The notes beneath the pieces are model-generated. The model was not told the DNA's origin and did not search any database. It was given only the letters and a program-made list of their open reading frames with translations. From assembly GCA_018139225.1 (NCBI GenBank), contig JAGSNX010000002.1:186001-250000 (forward strand): a stretch of 64,000 bases of DNA. The letters run 5' to 3'. Positions 27,172 to 37,042 of this stretch are shown one piece after another; position 1 is the first letter of the stretch; each line of letters starts with the position of its first letter. This DNA comes from Microvirga sp. SRT01 (GTDB lineage: Bacteria; Pseudomonadota; Alphaproteobacteria; Sphingomonadales; Sphingomonadaceae). The translations under genes and the position numbers were made by a program.

Positions 27172-27202
27172 GGCCAAGACCAGCGGAACCAACCGCTTGG
27201 CC
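27172..27202 (+). promoter_or_regulatory. Hairpin in the rpsA leader
   Basis: GGCCA (27172-27176) pairs with TGGCC (27198-27202) and AGCGG (27182-27186) with CCGCT (27193-27197), leaving a 5-base bulge on one side and a 6-base loop. It ends 29 bases before the rpsA ATG. S1 is known to repress its own mRNA through leader structure in E. coli; a similar role here is only a suggestion. Confidence 0.4.
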
Positions 27203-27231
27203 GGAAACAGACCGAGGAATACGCTTTTTTT

Positions 27232-28947
<1,716 letters not shown>

Positions 28948-28974
28948 TCGGTGATACCGGTTCAGCTCTAAACG

Positions 28975-29004
28975 AAGGCCGGGAGCGATCCCGGCCTTTT
29001 TTTT
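28975..29004 (+). terminator. Rho-independent terminator after rpsA
   Basis: AAGGCCGGGA (28975-28984) and TCCCGGCCTT (28989-28998) form a perfect 10-bp stem with the tetraloop GCGA, followed by eight T. Confidence 0.97.
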
Positions 29005-29050
29005 GTATAATTTCCTCCAAAACGGTCTTTCCTCCGCGCAAGTTGACTTG

Positions 29051-29063
29051 TATCAACATCTTC
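29051..29063 (+). promoter_or_regulatory. IHF-like binding site upstream of ihfB
   Basis: TATCAACATCTTC matches 12 of 13 positions of the IHF consensus WATCAANNNNTTR. It lies 28 bases before the ihfB start, overlapping a small dyad (GTTGA 29042-29046, TCAAC 29053-29057). Suggests autoregulation, unproven. Confidence 0.35.
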
Positions 29064-29091
29064 AACTCAGCCGCCGGGGGGTGGAAACATC

Positions 29092-29370
29092 GTGATTCGT
29101 TCCGAACTAGTTCAACGACTTACCGACGCTCACAGGGATCTGACGCCCCGCGAAGTCGAGATGATCGTGTCGACATTCTTCAATGAGATTACGGACCGTC
29201 TCGCCGCGGGCGGACGCGTCGAAATTCGTGGCTTCGGCGCGTTCTCGACCCGTGCGCGCGATGCCCGGACGGGGCGTAATCCACGCACCGGCGAGGCGGT
29301 CGACGTGGACGCCAAGCGCGTTCCGTATTTCAAGCCCGGCAAGGAAATGCGATCTCGCCTGAACGTATGA
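29092..29370 (+). CDS. ihfB: Integration host factor beta subunit
   Basis: DNA-bending nucleoid protein, acting with IHF-alpha in recombination, replication and transcription. The 92 residues begin [20 protein letters not shown] and include the HU/IHF fold signature [40 protein letters not shown] and a C-terminal [17 protein letters not shown] contains the intercalating proline that kinks DNA. The start is GTG at 29092, preceded by a GGGGGGTGG stretch. Position after rpsA is the conserved place for ihfB. HU is less likely given the subunit-specific C-terminus. Confidence 0.95.
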   Translation: MIRSELVQRLTDAHRDLTPREVEMIVSTFFNEITDRLAAGGRVEIRGFGAFSTRARDARTGRNPRTGEAVDVDAKRVPYFKPGKEMRSRLNV

Positions 29371-29529
29371 CCTGCCGCGCGGTCGTGTTTTCAACAGGAC
29401 TGCAAACGGTTGCTCCGCACGCGGTGACGTGATGGATTGCAGACCGAGGGCGGGTCGACCGTGAACAGGATGGCAAAGGTGCGGGCAGTGCTTGACTGGC
29501 AGGTGCGGCTGCGCTTCGTGACGGTGGAT

Positions 29530-29614
29530 GCGGGCGTGGCGGAATCGGTAGACGCTGCCGACTTAAAATCGGTTTCCTGATGGAGTGCGGGTTCGAGTCC
29601 CGCCGTCCGCACCA
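29530..29614 (+). tRNA. tRNA-Leu (anticodon TAA)
   Basis: 85 nt with encoded CCA and a class II variable arm. Acceptor GCGGGCG/CGTCCGC; anticodon loop CTTAAAA flanked by GCCGA and TCGGT gives TAA; T arm contains GGGTTCGAGTCCC. Confidence 0.96.
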
Positions 29615-29720
29615 ATCCGGCCGGTGGCGATTGCACCCAACCGTGCGATGCGGCCGGGCGCGAGCGTCGGATTGTCGGCGTAGCAATCCCGCGAGCGTCG
29701 GTTTGCATGGTTCGCCGGGA

Positions 29721-30281
29721 TCACGAAGGACCGCGTGCTTCCATGCTCTTTCCCTTCGACTGGGCCAGGTGATCCGCCCGGGCGAAGAGCGGCGGCGCTT
29801 CGAGTGCAAGCAAACGGCGTTTGACGGCCAGTCCTCCCGCGAACCCGGTCAGCGCGCCGGTGGATCCGACGACACGGTGACATGGCGCAACGATCGACAG
29901 CGGATTGCGTCCGTTGGCGGCTCCGACGGCGCGCACCGCGCCGGGCCGGCCTATCCGGTGGGCGATCTCCGCATAGCTTCGGGTCTCTCCGTACGGGATG
30001 ACGAGCAACTCCTGCCACACGCTGCGTTGGAACGGGGTGCCGATGAAATGGAGGGGAAGGTCGAAGGCGTGACGTCTTCCGGCGAAATACTCGCCGAGTT
30101 GCCCCATCGTCATATGCAGCACGGGGTGGGCATCGTCGCGCACGAGCGGCGGCAACGGCACCCGCGCAGGTCGATCATCCGGCCACAGGACCGCGATCAG
30201 TCTTTCCGCATCCGCCACCAGCGTCAGCTCGCCTACGATCGTCTGGCAAATGGTAAAGGCGGGGGCGCCGATCTCGTTCAT
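29721..30281 (-). CDS. ogt: Methylated-DNA--protein-cysteine methyltransferase
   Basis: Suicide repair protein that takes methyl groups from O6-methylguanine. The 186 residues have a variable N-terminal domain and the conserved C-terminal domain: GTPFQRSVWQELLVIPYGET (81-100), then RAVGAANGRNP and the acceptor Cys134 in IVAPCHRVVGSTGALTGFAG. No Ada-type DNA-binding domain is attached. The ATG at 30281 is followed directly by family-like sequence. The C-terminal ~20 residues are extra. It diverges from the fuconolactonase-like gene with ~175 bp between them. Confidence 0.93.
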   Translation of the reverse strand: MNEIGAPAFTICQTIVGELTLVADAERLIAVLWPDDRPARVPLPPLVRDDAHPVLHMTMGQLGEYFAGRRHAFDLPLHFIGTPFQRSVWQELLVIPYGETRSYAEIAHRIGRPGAVRAVGAANGRNPLSIVAPCHRVVGSTGALTGFAGGLAVKRRLLALEAPPLFARADHLAQSKGKSMEARGPS

Positions 30282-30456
30282 ACCGTAATCCCGATCTTCG
30301 ACGACGCTCGATCGGGTTATTCTCGGGCACAGTCACGCCACTCGGCAAGCGACGAAATCGCCGGAGCGATCCATGCCGCCGCTGTCGTGGGAGCGGCGAC
30401 AGGGATGAGTGTCATACCGGCGTCGCCGTCTCCTGCCCGTCACCCGGCACCATGAC

Positions 30457-31284
30457 GTGGGCGTGATCGATGCGCATCAGCATTGCTGGTCGTTGACGCT
30501 GCCGGGCCATCATTGGCCCGGTCCCGAACTGCCGACGATATTCCGCGATTACACCCCCGCCCATTTTCATGCCGCCGCCGATCCGCGCGTCACCGGGACC
30601 GTGCTGGTGCAATCGCAGGCGACGGACGCGGATACCGACTGGCTGCTGGAGATCGCAGCGCGCGAGCCGATGATGTTGGGCGTGGTCGGCTGGGTCGATC
30701 TCGCCGCCGCCTCGGCACCGGCCCGGATCGCGACATTGGCGGCGCACCCGAAGATGCGTGGGCTGCGCCCGATGCTGCAATGTATCGAGGATACCGATTG
30801 GCTGCTCGACGAAGCGCTCGTGCCCGCGCTGAAGGCCGTCCGGGATTACGGTCTGCGGCTGGATGCGCTGGCCGAGCCGCGACATCTGCCCATGCTCGCC
30901 CGCTTCGCGGACCGATGGGGGGATGTGCCGCTCGTGATCGATCACGGGGCCAAGCCGTTCACGACGCCGGATCGGCTGGATGCGTGGGCGGTCGGCATCG
31001 CGAATCTGGCCGACCGGGGCGTGTATTGCAAGTTGTCGGCCCTGAGGGTCGCGGGACAGGACGACGCTGCGTTGCAGCCGGTCGTTCGGTATCTGGTGGA
31101 GCGGTTCGGATCGCGGCTGATGTGGGGCAGCGACTGGCCCGTACTGACGCTGGTCGGGGACGATCAAGGCGGCTGGCTCGACACGGCGACGAGGCTGTCC
31201 GGGCTGGGCGGGGCGGCGCTCGCCGATCTGATGGCTGGATGCGCTCGCCGCTTCTATTCGCTCGGGGAGCCGGCGTGCGGATGA
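30457..31284 (+). CDS. Amidohydrolase-family lactonase, probable L-fuconolactonase
   Basis: A 275-residue TIM-barrel hydrolase of the amidohydrolase_2 type. VIDAHQHCW near the start gives the metal-site His-x-His; later VIDHGAKP and WGSDWPVLTLVGD carry further His and Asp ligands. This set and the VLVQSQATDADTDWLLEIA segment resemble L-fucono-1,5-lactonases and L-rhamnonolactonases. The downstream gene encodes an aldo-keto reductase of the L-fucose dehydrogenase type, which makes the substrate, supporting the call. A GTG at 30457 or 30463 starts just before the first metal motif; the frame to 30409 is an alternative. 2-pyrone-dicarboxylate lactonase activity cannot be excluded. Confidence 0.75.
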   Translation: MGVIDAHQHCWSLTLPGHHWPGPELPTIFRDYTPAHFHAAADPRVTGTVLVQSQATDADTDWLLEIAAREPMMLGVVGWVDLAAASAPARIATLAAHPKMRGLRPMLQCIEDTDWLLDEALVPALKAVRDYGLRLDALAEPRHLPMLARFADRWGDVPLVIDHGAKPFTTPDRLDAWAVGIANLADRGVYCKLSALRVAGQDDAALQPVVRYLVERFGSRLMWGSDWPVLTLVGDDQGGWLDTATRLSGLGGAALADLMAGCARRFYSLGEPACG

Positions 31285-31384
31285 ACCAGTCGTAATCGTC
31301 CGTCCAGACCGAAACGTCGGGGATGCGATAACATTGGATCGGTGAATCCATCAGGAGCAGAAACCAACCTATGTTGCGTGTCAG

Positions 31385-32434
31385 ATGACGAAGTCCGGAT
31401 CGATGATACCCCGGCGCGTGCTGGGCGATACCGGCCTGTCGGTGAGCAGCATCGGCCTGGGCGGGGCCGTGCTCGGTAACCTGTATCGCGCGATCCCGGA
31501 CGATGTCGCTGCGCAAACGCTGACGGCTGCGCTGGACGCGGGCATCCGCTACATCGACACCGCGCCGCACTATGGACGCGGGTTGAGCGAACGGCGCATC
31601 GGCGACGCACTCCGCGACCGTGAGGGGATCGTGCTGTCGACCAAGGTCGGCCGGTTGATGCTGCCCGACATGTCGATCGTCCAAGAGCATGGCGGCACCC
31701 TTGATGGCTTCCACTCGCCGATGCCGTTTCGCGGTGTCTACGATTATAGCCGGGACGGCGTGCTACGGTCGTGGGAACAGAGCCTGCAACGTCTCGGGAT
31801 CGCGCGGATCGACCTGCTATACGTCCACGATATCGGTCGGCGGCAGCATGGCGAGGATCATGACAGGACCTGGCGACAACTGACGCGGGGCGGGGGTTTG
31901 GCGGCGCTGGAGGAATTACGCGCGGCGGGCGAGATCACCGGGTTTGGCGCAGGATTGAACGAGATCGCCGTCTGCCTCGACCTGCTGGCGGAAACCCGGC
32001 TCGACGTCGTGCTGCTGGCGGGGCGCTACACGCTGCTGGAGCAGGAGGCGTTGACGGCGCTGTTTCCGGCCTGCGCGCGAACGGGCACGCCGGTGGTCAT
32101 CGGCGGTCCGTACAATTCCGGTATCCTGGCGCAGGGGACGCAGACGGACGCGACGATGCGGTACGATTATGCGCCCGCGTCGCAGCCCGTCGTCGCCCGC
32201 GTCGCCCGCATCGAGGCGATTGCTGCCGACCACGGCGTGCCGCTCGCCGCCGCGGCGCTGCGCCTGCCGCTGGCACACCCACAAGTGGCGAGCGTCATTC
32301 CGGGACTGGGCAGTCCGCAGGAGGTCGCGGCGACGCGGGCGCTGCTCGCGGTGCCCATTCCGGAAGGTTTCTGGCAGGAACTGATCGCGGCCGATCTGCT
32401 GCATCCGGATTGCCCGTTGCCGAAGGCGGCGTAA
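31385..32434 (+). CDS. Aldo/keto reductase, probable L-fucose (D-threo-aldose) 1-dehydrogenase
   Basis: A 349-residue aldo/keto reductase. The tetrad is visible: Asp and Tyr in RYIDTAPHYGRGLSERRIG, Lys in VLSTKVGRLM, and His in IDLLYVHDIG. The long middle insert with FHSPMPFRGVYDYSRDGVLR and the block VVIGGPYNSGILA are typical of L-fucose/D-threo-aldose 1-dehydrogenases, which oxidise the sugar with NAD(P)+ to its lactone. The ATG at 31385 sits 100 bp after the lactonase gene on the same strand, so the two likely act in sequence: fucose to fuconolactone to fuconate. No fuconate dehydratase or transporter is nearby. Confidence 0.82.
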   Translation: MTKSGSMIPRRVLGDTGLSVSSIGLGGAVLGNLYRAIPDDVAAQTLTAALDAGIRYIDTAPHYGRGLSERRIGDALRDREGIVLSTKVGRLMLPDMSIVQEHGGTLDGFHSPMPFRGVYDYSRDGVLRSWEQSLQRLGIARIDLLYVHDIGRRQHGEDHDRTWRQLTRGGGLAALEELRAAGEITGFGAGLNEIAVCLDLLAETRLDVVLLAGRYTLLEQEALTALFPACARTGTPVVIGGPYNSGILAQGTQTDATMRYDYAPASQPVVARVARIEAIAADHGVPLAAAALRLPLAHPQVASVIPGLGSPQEVAATRALLAVPIPEGFWQELIAADLLHPDCPLPKAA

Positions 32435-32458
32435 GCCGACGCCGCCCATCGGAAGGCG

Positions 32459-33148
32459 TCATCGCACCCAGCGATTTTCCCTGAACCATTTCGTGATGAT
32501 GTACTTCACGCCGGCGACGACGGGCATGCCTTCGTGGATGGTCGCCTCGTTGGGCAGGCCGTCCGCGTTCATGTTGTTCCACGTCAGCAGCAGGCCGCGT
32601 CTGGGCGCGACCTTGATCCCCGCCTGTGGAAACCATGTCGCGCCGCCATCCTCGACATCGTTGAGGTAGATCATCGCGGTCCAGGTCCGCTGCCCGCCCT
32701 CCCGCTGCATCCGTTCCCAATAGCTTTCGCTCTCGTGGAAGTAATCGTGATGCGCGCGGAATTGCTGGCCGGGGGCATAGCGCTGGCCCTGCATCGTCTC
32801 GCCATGCTCGGGTTCGATGCCCAGCAGGGCGGCGATCGCCTCGTCGATCGGCTGCACGTCCGGCGACCAGCGATCCATGTCGCAACTGTCGGAGGTGCGG
32901 AAACCCTGATCGTTGCGGTCGGACAGCAAGGTCGAGGGCCGGCGGTTCGTATCGATCATCGCCACCATCCGCGCGCAGGTGGCCGCATCGAGGAAGTCGT
33001 GATGGAAATACACCTGCGCCCCATCGACGGGCGCGCGGATTACGGCAGGATTGGCGTCGAGGCGCAGGCCGACATCGATGCCGACCTGTCGGCGTCCCTG
33101 CGCGGCGGGGGAGGGCTTTGGCGCGAACTTGCGGGCGAAGAAACTCAT
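32459..33148 (-). CDS. 2-oxoglutarate/Fe(II) oxygenase, prolyl 4-hydroxylase-like
   Basis: A 229-residue double-stranded beta-helix oxygenase of the prolyl 4-hydroxylase alpha-subunit type. Iron ligands are His133 and Asp135 in RAHHDYFHE and His205 in EATIHEGMP; Lys215 or Lys220 in GVKYIITKWFREN would bind 2-oxoglutarate. The motif TWTAMIYLNDVEDGGATWFP is family-typical. Bacterial members hydroxylate proline in proteins such as EF-Tu, or small molecules; the target here is unknown. The ATG at 33148 begins MSFFARKFAPKPSP, without a signal peptide. It converges with the aldo/keto reductase (24 bp apart). Confidence 0.87.
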   Translation of the reverse strand: MSFFARKFAPKPSPAAQGRRQVGIDVGLRLDANPAVIRAPVDGAQVYFHHDFLDAATCARMVAMIDTNRRPSTLLSDRNDQGFRTSDSCDMDRWSPDVQPIDEAIAALLGIEPEHGETMQGQRYAPGQQFRAHHDYFHESESYWERMQREGGQRTWTAMIYLNDVEDGGATWFPQAGIKVAPRRGLLLTWNNMNADGLPNEATIHEGMPVVAGVKYIITKWFRENRWVR

Positions 33149-33220
33149 GCGCGCTTTTCCGCCGATCGGGGCGGTATTGGCAAGACCCGGCGGACATGCC
33201 GCCGGATCTTGTCGTAGCGA

Positions 33221-34231
33221 TTACCAGAAGATGCCGTAGACCGCGTCGACGACCTGACCGGAGTCGAGATCGACCAGCAGCGCGTCGTCATAATAGCGCA
33301 CCCAGCGATACTGGCCATAGGCGTCGGGCAGGCGATAGCTCCACGGATCGGCAATCCAATAATTCTGTCCCCAAAGCTGCGGCGCGAGGCTCAGCCCGAT
33401 CGACAGGCGGCGATAGCTGCTCCAGCCGTACGGTGCATAGTAGCGCGGCAGGCGGTAGGCGTTGCGGTTCGTGCTGCGGTAGCGCGTCCAGTCGTAGCGG
33501 TTCTCCGTTCGCCAGCCGCGGTTCCACGCCCGGCGATCCTCGAACCGGCTGCGATCATACGCCTGGTCCCGCCAGCCATTGTTGCCGCCATAGCCGTAGC
33601 CGTAAGCGCGGCGCTGCTGGTCCGGGCGCCGATCGTTGTTCCAGTCGCGGCGGTCGTCGTTGCGCCAGCCGTTGCGGCGATCGTCACCTTGGCGGATCGT
33701 ATCGCGCCGGTCCCGATCGCTGCCGACGATGTCGGGACGACCGTCACGATCGGGACGGCGAGTGCCACGGTCACCGTCGACCTGCCCACGATCCTGTCCG
33801 CGATCTCGCCAGCCGCGGCGATCGCCATCGGGGCGAGGCTGCTCGCCGATCGCATTCTGTCCGCGTGGATAGCGTTGATCCATGCCGAAGCGCCCCTCGT
33901 CGCCACGACCGGCGCGCTGGTCGTTGCCCCAGTTGGGGCGGTCGCGCCGAGGCTGGTCGGGGCGTTGTTGGTCAAGACGGGGCTGGTTGCGGGGCTGGTC
34001 GTATCGCGCCTGAGCCGCAGGCTGCGGCTGTTGCTGCTGTTGTGGCTGGGGGCGGGCCTGGTCGCGCGGCGCGTTCTCGCGCCGACCACGATCCATCTGG
34101 CCGGCATCGCCACGCATCCGGCCCCATTCGCCGCGGCGACCATCACGGCCGCCACCGGCGTCCTGCGCGGACGCGACGACGGGTGCCAGCGTGGTGGCCA
34201 TCAGCAGCGATGCTATCCACGTCCTCATCAT
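33221..34231 (-). CDS. RcnB-family periplasmic protein with long Arg/Asp/Gln-rich linker
   Basis: A 336-residue secreted protein. A signal peptide (MMRTWIASLLMATTLAPVVA, cleavage near ASA-QD) is followed by ~200 residues of low-complexity sequence rich in Arg, Asp, Gln and Gly. The C-terminal ~100 residues are the RcnB-like domain, with RNAYRLPRYYAPYGWSSYRR, PWSYRLPDAYGQYRWVRYYD and DALLVDLDSGQVVDAVYGIF. RcnB proteins in enterics tune nickel/cobalt efflux, but the many sphingomonad copies have no proven metal role. The ATG at 34231 or the adjacent one at 34228 starts the signal peptide. The linker is far longer than in E. coli RcnB (~112 residues). Confidence 0.82.
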   Translation of the reverse strand: MMRTWIASLLMATTLAPVVASAQDAGGGRDGRRGEWGRMRGDAGQMDRGRRENAPRDQARPQPQQQQQPQPAAQARYDQPRNQPRLDQQRPDQPRRDRPNWGNDQRAGRGDEGRFGMDQRYPRGQNAIGEQPRPDGDRRGWRDRGQDRGQVDGDRGTRRPDRDGRPDIVGSDRDRRDTIRQGDDRRNGWRNDDRRDWNNDRRPDQQRRAYGYGYGGNNGWRDQAYDRSRFEDRRAWNRGWRTENRYDWTRYRSTNRNAYRLPRYYAPYGWSSYRRLSIGLSLAPQLWGQNYWIADPWSYRLPDAYGQYRWVRYYDDALLVDLDSGQVVDAVYGIFW

Positions 34232-34322
34232 GATGCTCGTCCCGAACTGCCGGCGCACGAGCCGGCTCCTATGATGGACAAGCTGTGCCAAACAGGCGGC
34301 GAATGGAAGCTGAACCCGTTCG

Positions 34323-34874
34323 TCAGCGATCCGACAGCTTCGGCGGCACCAGCGCCGGTACGACACGCGCGGCATCCGCGGGATCGATCCCGGGCCGCGC
34401 GCCGGCGGCGATCACCTCCTCGCCACGTGCTGCGCGGGCGGCGCGCTCGATGGCCTCGACCAGCCGGGGATAGATACCGCAGCGGCACAGGTTGGTGATC
34501 GCGCCGCGGATAGTGGCCTCGTCCGGATCGGGGTTGCGACGGAGGAGGACGGACGCGGCCATGATGATGCCGGGGACGCAGAAGCCGCATTGCACGAGAT
34601 TGTCGGCCAGAAACGCGAGTTGCAGCGGGTGACTGCGTTCGCGCGACAGCCCCTCGATCGTGGTGACGTACGTTCCCTCCGCCTCCGCGATCGTCATGCT
34701 GCAGGATCGGATCGCGCGACCGTCGACATCGACCGTACACGCACCGCAGTGGCCAGTGCCGCAACCATATTTCGTGCCCGTCAGGTTCGACGCATCGCGC
34801 AGCGCCCACAGAAGCGGGGTGGCGGGGTCGAGCCGGTACTCGACGGCCTGATTGTTGACGGTGAAGCGGGTCAT
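34323..34874 (-). CDS. Orphan 2Fe-2S subunit of a xanthine-oxidase-family dehydrogenase
   Basis: A 183-residue electron-transfer subunit with two 2Fe-2S clusters. Cys38, Cys43, Cys46 and Cys58 ([20 protein letters not shown] and SCSMT) form the plant-ferredoxin cluster; Cys96, Cys99, Cys130 and Cys132 (VQCGFCVPG and [10 protein letters not shown]) the second. It resembles the small subunit of isoquinoline 1-oxidoreductase or aldehyde dehydrogenase. The C-terminal ~40 residues are Ala-rich and extra. The partner molybdopterin subunit, normally adjacent, is absent on both sides. The ATG at 34874 is favoured over 34925 as the usual family start. Confidence 0.88.
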   Translation of the reverse strand: MTRFTVNNQAVEYRLDPATPLLWALRDASNLTGTKYGCGTGHCGACTVDVDGRAIRSCSMTIAEAEGTYVTTIEGLSRERSHPLQLAFLADNLVQCGFCVPGIIMAASVLLRRNPDPDEATIRGAITNLCRCGIYPRLVEAIERAARAARGEEVIAAGARPGIDPADAARVVPALVPPKLSDR

Positions 34875-35076
34875 CTGCGCCCGACCATAGGCGAGCGGCA
34901 CGATCCGGCAAACGCCGCGTCGCACATTTAGGCGTCGTCGGAGACTCGCCAGCCAAGTGCTCGGAAAGAAAACCTATGTGTGTCGTCGATGCCCAATCCT
35001 GCGTGAATGCCTTGGATCGATCGGCGGGTTAGCCTGTCGGCCACGGCGTGGTGGGGCGCTGCCATAAGGATGATCG

Positions 35077-35817
35077 ATGGCTGGCGCGAGTTGCCCGCAG
35101 GATGTGCTCATTGCCAAGCTGGAAACGCGATTTCCCCTGTCGGAGAGCGATCGCGATGCGTTGCGGGGGTTACCGTGCATCCCGCGCACGATTCCGGCGC
35201 AAAGTTACATGCTGCGCGAAGGGACGCGTCCGACCAAGTGCTGCCTGTTGCTCGACGGCTTCGCCTTTCGGCACAAGCTGGCGGCGGACGGAGGGCGACA
35301 GATCGTCGGCCTGATGATCCCGGGCGATTTCACGGATCTTCAGCATCTGTTCCTGCGCGAGGCGGATCATAACATTCAGGCGCTGACCCGGATCGAGGTG
35401 GCCGAATTCGCTGCGGAGGACTTGCGGGGACTGGCGCTCGGCCGCCCTGCGGTCGCGCAGGCGCTGTGGATCGATACCCTGATCGAGGCGTCGATCGCGC
35501 GGGAGGCGATCCTGAACTTCGGTCGACGCAACGGGCCGATGCGGCTGGCGCACATGCTGTGTGAATTCGAGGTGCGGCTGCGGCAGTCAGGGTTGGCCGA
35601 TGCCGGATACGACCTGCCCATGACGCAGGAGCAGATCGGCGATGCGACCGGCATGACCGCGGTTCACGTCAACCGCACGCTGAAGCAACTGGAGCGCGAG
35701 GGGCTGATCGTCCGGGTCAAGCGGCACCTGAAGATCGCCGACTGGGTCGGGCTTCAGCAGCGGGCGGATTTCAACCCATTATACCTGCACCTCGATCAGG
35801 CGCGGCCGGCCGATTAG
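35077..35817 (+). CDS. Crp/Fnr-family transcriptional regulator
   Basis: A 246-residue regulator with an N-terminal cyclic-nucleotide-binding-type barrel (about residues 20-125; MLREGTRPTKCCLLLDGFAF, DFTDLQHLFL) and a C-terminal winged helix (about 165-235; LPMTQEQIGDATGMTAVHVN, then RTLKQLEREGLIVRVKRHLK). No Fnr-type N-terminal cysteine cluster is present and the cAMP-contact residues of Crp are not evident, so the signal is unknown. Such proteins are numerous in sphingomonads and often act in stress or light responses. The ATG at 35077 gives the normal length. Transcribed alone; a hairpin follows its stop. Confidence 0.9.
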   Translation: MAGASCPQDVLIAKLETRFPLSESDRDALRGLPCIPRTIPAQSYMLREGTRPTKCCLLLDGFAFRHKLAADGGRQIVGLMIPGDFTDLQHLFLREADHNIQALTRIEVAEFAAEDLRGLALGRPAVAQALWIDTLIEASIAREAILNFGRRNGPMRLAHMLCEFEVRLRQSGLADAGYDLPMTQEQIGDATGMTAVHVNRTLKQLEREGLIVRVKRHLKIADWVGLQQRADFNPLYLHLDQARPAD

Positions 35818-35826
35818 CCGGCGAAT

Positions 35827-35852
35827 GGCTCCTTCCCCACGCGGAAGGAGCC
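35827..35852. terminator. Hairpin between convergent genes
   Basis: GGCTCCTTCC (35827-35836) pairs perfectly with GGAAGGAGCC (35843-35852). It lies between the stops of the Crp-type and DUF6894 genes and could terminate both, but lacks T-runs. Confidence 0.5.
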
Positions 35853-35859
35853 GATATAG

Positions 35860-36096
35860 TCAGCACCGGTCGATGTTCGTGGAGGATTGCAACGTCGCGA
35901 TGCGCGTGCCGTCGGCGTCTTCGATCATGACGCGGATGCCGCCGGGGGTCCGGCCGCTGGCAATGTCCTCGGCCAGCACCGATCCGGCGGTGCGGCCGGC
36001 CTCCGCGACCGCGGCGTCGATCGTCTCGTAATTGTGGCCCTCAAGGTCGCGTTGCAGGCCATTATGGTTTTCGAGATGCAGATCGAGATGCGGCAT
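35860..36096 (-). CDS. DUF6894 family protein
   Basis: A 78-residue protein of the kind annotated DUF6894, widespread in alphaproteobacteria and without known function. It has the layout MPHLDLHLENHNGLQRDLEG, an A-rich helix (YETIDAAVAEAGRTAGSVLA), and GIRVMIEDADGTRIATLQSS; the last part resembles the family's V.v.De.G..l.t... strand pair. The ATG at 36096 has AGGAGG five to ten bases upstream, a strong start. It ends TNIDRC. Transcribed singly, convergent with the Crp-type regulator. Confidence 0.75.
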   Translation of the reverse strand: MPHLDLHLENHNGLQRDLEGHNYETIDAAVAEAGRTAGSVLAEDIASGRTPGGIRVMIEDADGTRIATLQSSTNIDRC

Positions 36097-36185
36097 GAGG
36101 GTCCTCCTGCAACCCCGTCTGCCACATCCCGGAAGGCCGATCGTGGATCGAGGTTAAGCGACCCGCACCCTCGTTCTGGCGAACC

Positions 36186-36947
36186 TTACTGCCGCCAGCT
36201 CGTGTCGCGGCGATCGACCAGCCGCACCATCGCGGCGAAGTCCGCCGCGCCGGGGCCACCCGGAGCCTGCGCCTGATGAAGGTCGCGCTGATGCACGGCG
36301 ACGGTGTCGGCCGATACCTCCAGCGGTGTGCCCATCGACAGCGTCGCCAACTGGATTTCGCACGCGCGCTGAAGCGACCAGTGCTTGATGAACGCCTCCG
36401 GCAGGGTGCGGCCCATCACCAGGATTCCGTGATTGCGCAGCAGCATGATGCGCTTGTCGCCGAGATGCTCCAGCAGCCGCTGCCCTTCCTCGTCGCGGAC
36501 GGTGACACCCTCGAAATCATGGTACGCAATCTGGCCGGCGAAGTTGCAGGCGTAGAAGTTGATCGGCCGCAGCCCGCCCTCCAGCGAACTCACCGCCATG
36601 CCGGCGGTGGTGTGCGTGTGCATGATGCAATGCGCGTCGGGGAGGTGGCGGTGGAACAGCGCGTGCTGGACGAACCCGGCGCGGTTCACCGGATAGGGGC
36701 TATCCGCCAGCTTGTTGCCGTCGATGTCGATCTTGACGAGGCTGGACGCGGTGACCTCGGAGAAATGCAGGCCGAACGGATTGATGAGGAACGCGCCATC
36801 CTCGCCGGGAATCTTCAGCGTGATATGGTTGTAGATCATCTCCGACCAGCCGAGCATGTCGAACACGCGATAGCAGGCGGCGAGCTGTTGCCGCGCCTCG
36901 TGTTCGGCGTCGGACATCTGCGGGCGGATGGGCGCGACGGTGGCCAT
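36186..36947 (-). CDS. Class II aldolase/adducin family protein
   Basis: A 253-residue zinc-dependent aldolase-fold protein. The metal-site pattern is present: SEMIYNHITLKIPG (glycine/asparagine loop), IMHTHTTAGMAVS (His-x-His, about residues 109-111), and RNHGILVMGRTLPEAFIKHW, where the His of NHG is the third ligand. Relatives include L-fuculose-phosphate aldolase, but those of this length in proteobacteria are usually uncharacterised ones resembling eukaryotic adducin heads. With a fucose-type pair at 30.4 kb a sugar link is conceivable but not adjacent. The ATG at 36947 has GAGAGTGC before it. Confidence 0.87.
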   Translation of the reverse strand: MATVAPIRPQMSDAEHEARQQLAACYRVFDMLGWSEMIYNHITLKIPGEDGAFLINPFGLHFSEVTASSLVKIDIDGNKLADSPYPVNRAGFVQHALFHRHLPDAHCIMHTHTTAGMAVSSLEGGLRPINFYACNFAGQIAYHDFEGVTVRDEEGQRLLEHLGDKRIMLLRNHGILVMGRTLPEAFIKHWSLQRACEIQLATLSMGTPLEVSADTVAVHQRDLHQAQAPGGPGAADFAAMVRLVDRRDTSWRQ

Positions 36948-37019
36948 GACTGCACTCTCCTTTGAAGATGGAGTATGCCACGCGGCGGGGCTGGGTGCCA
37001 GAGATTGCAGCGATGGTGA

Positions 37020-37040
37020 TCCTCCCCGTGCCGGGGAGGA
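37020..37040. repeat. Intergenic palindrome, family B
   Basis: TCCTCCCCG (37020-37028) and CGGGGAGGA (37032-37040) around TGC. It lies just 3' of gcdH. A longer related copy is at 51771-51800 after the siderophore receptor gene. Confidence 0.6.
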
Positions 37041-37042
37041 TT

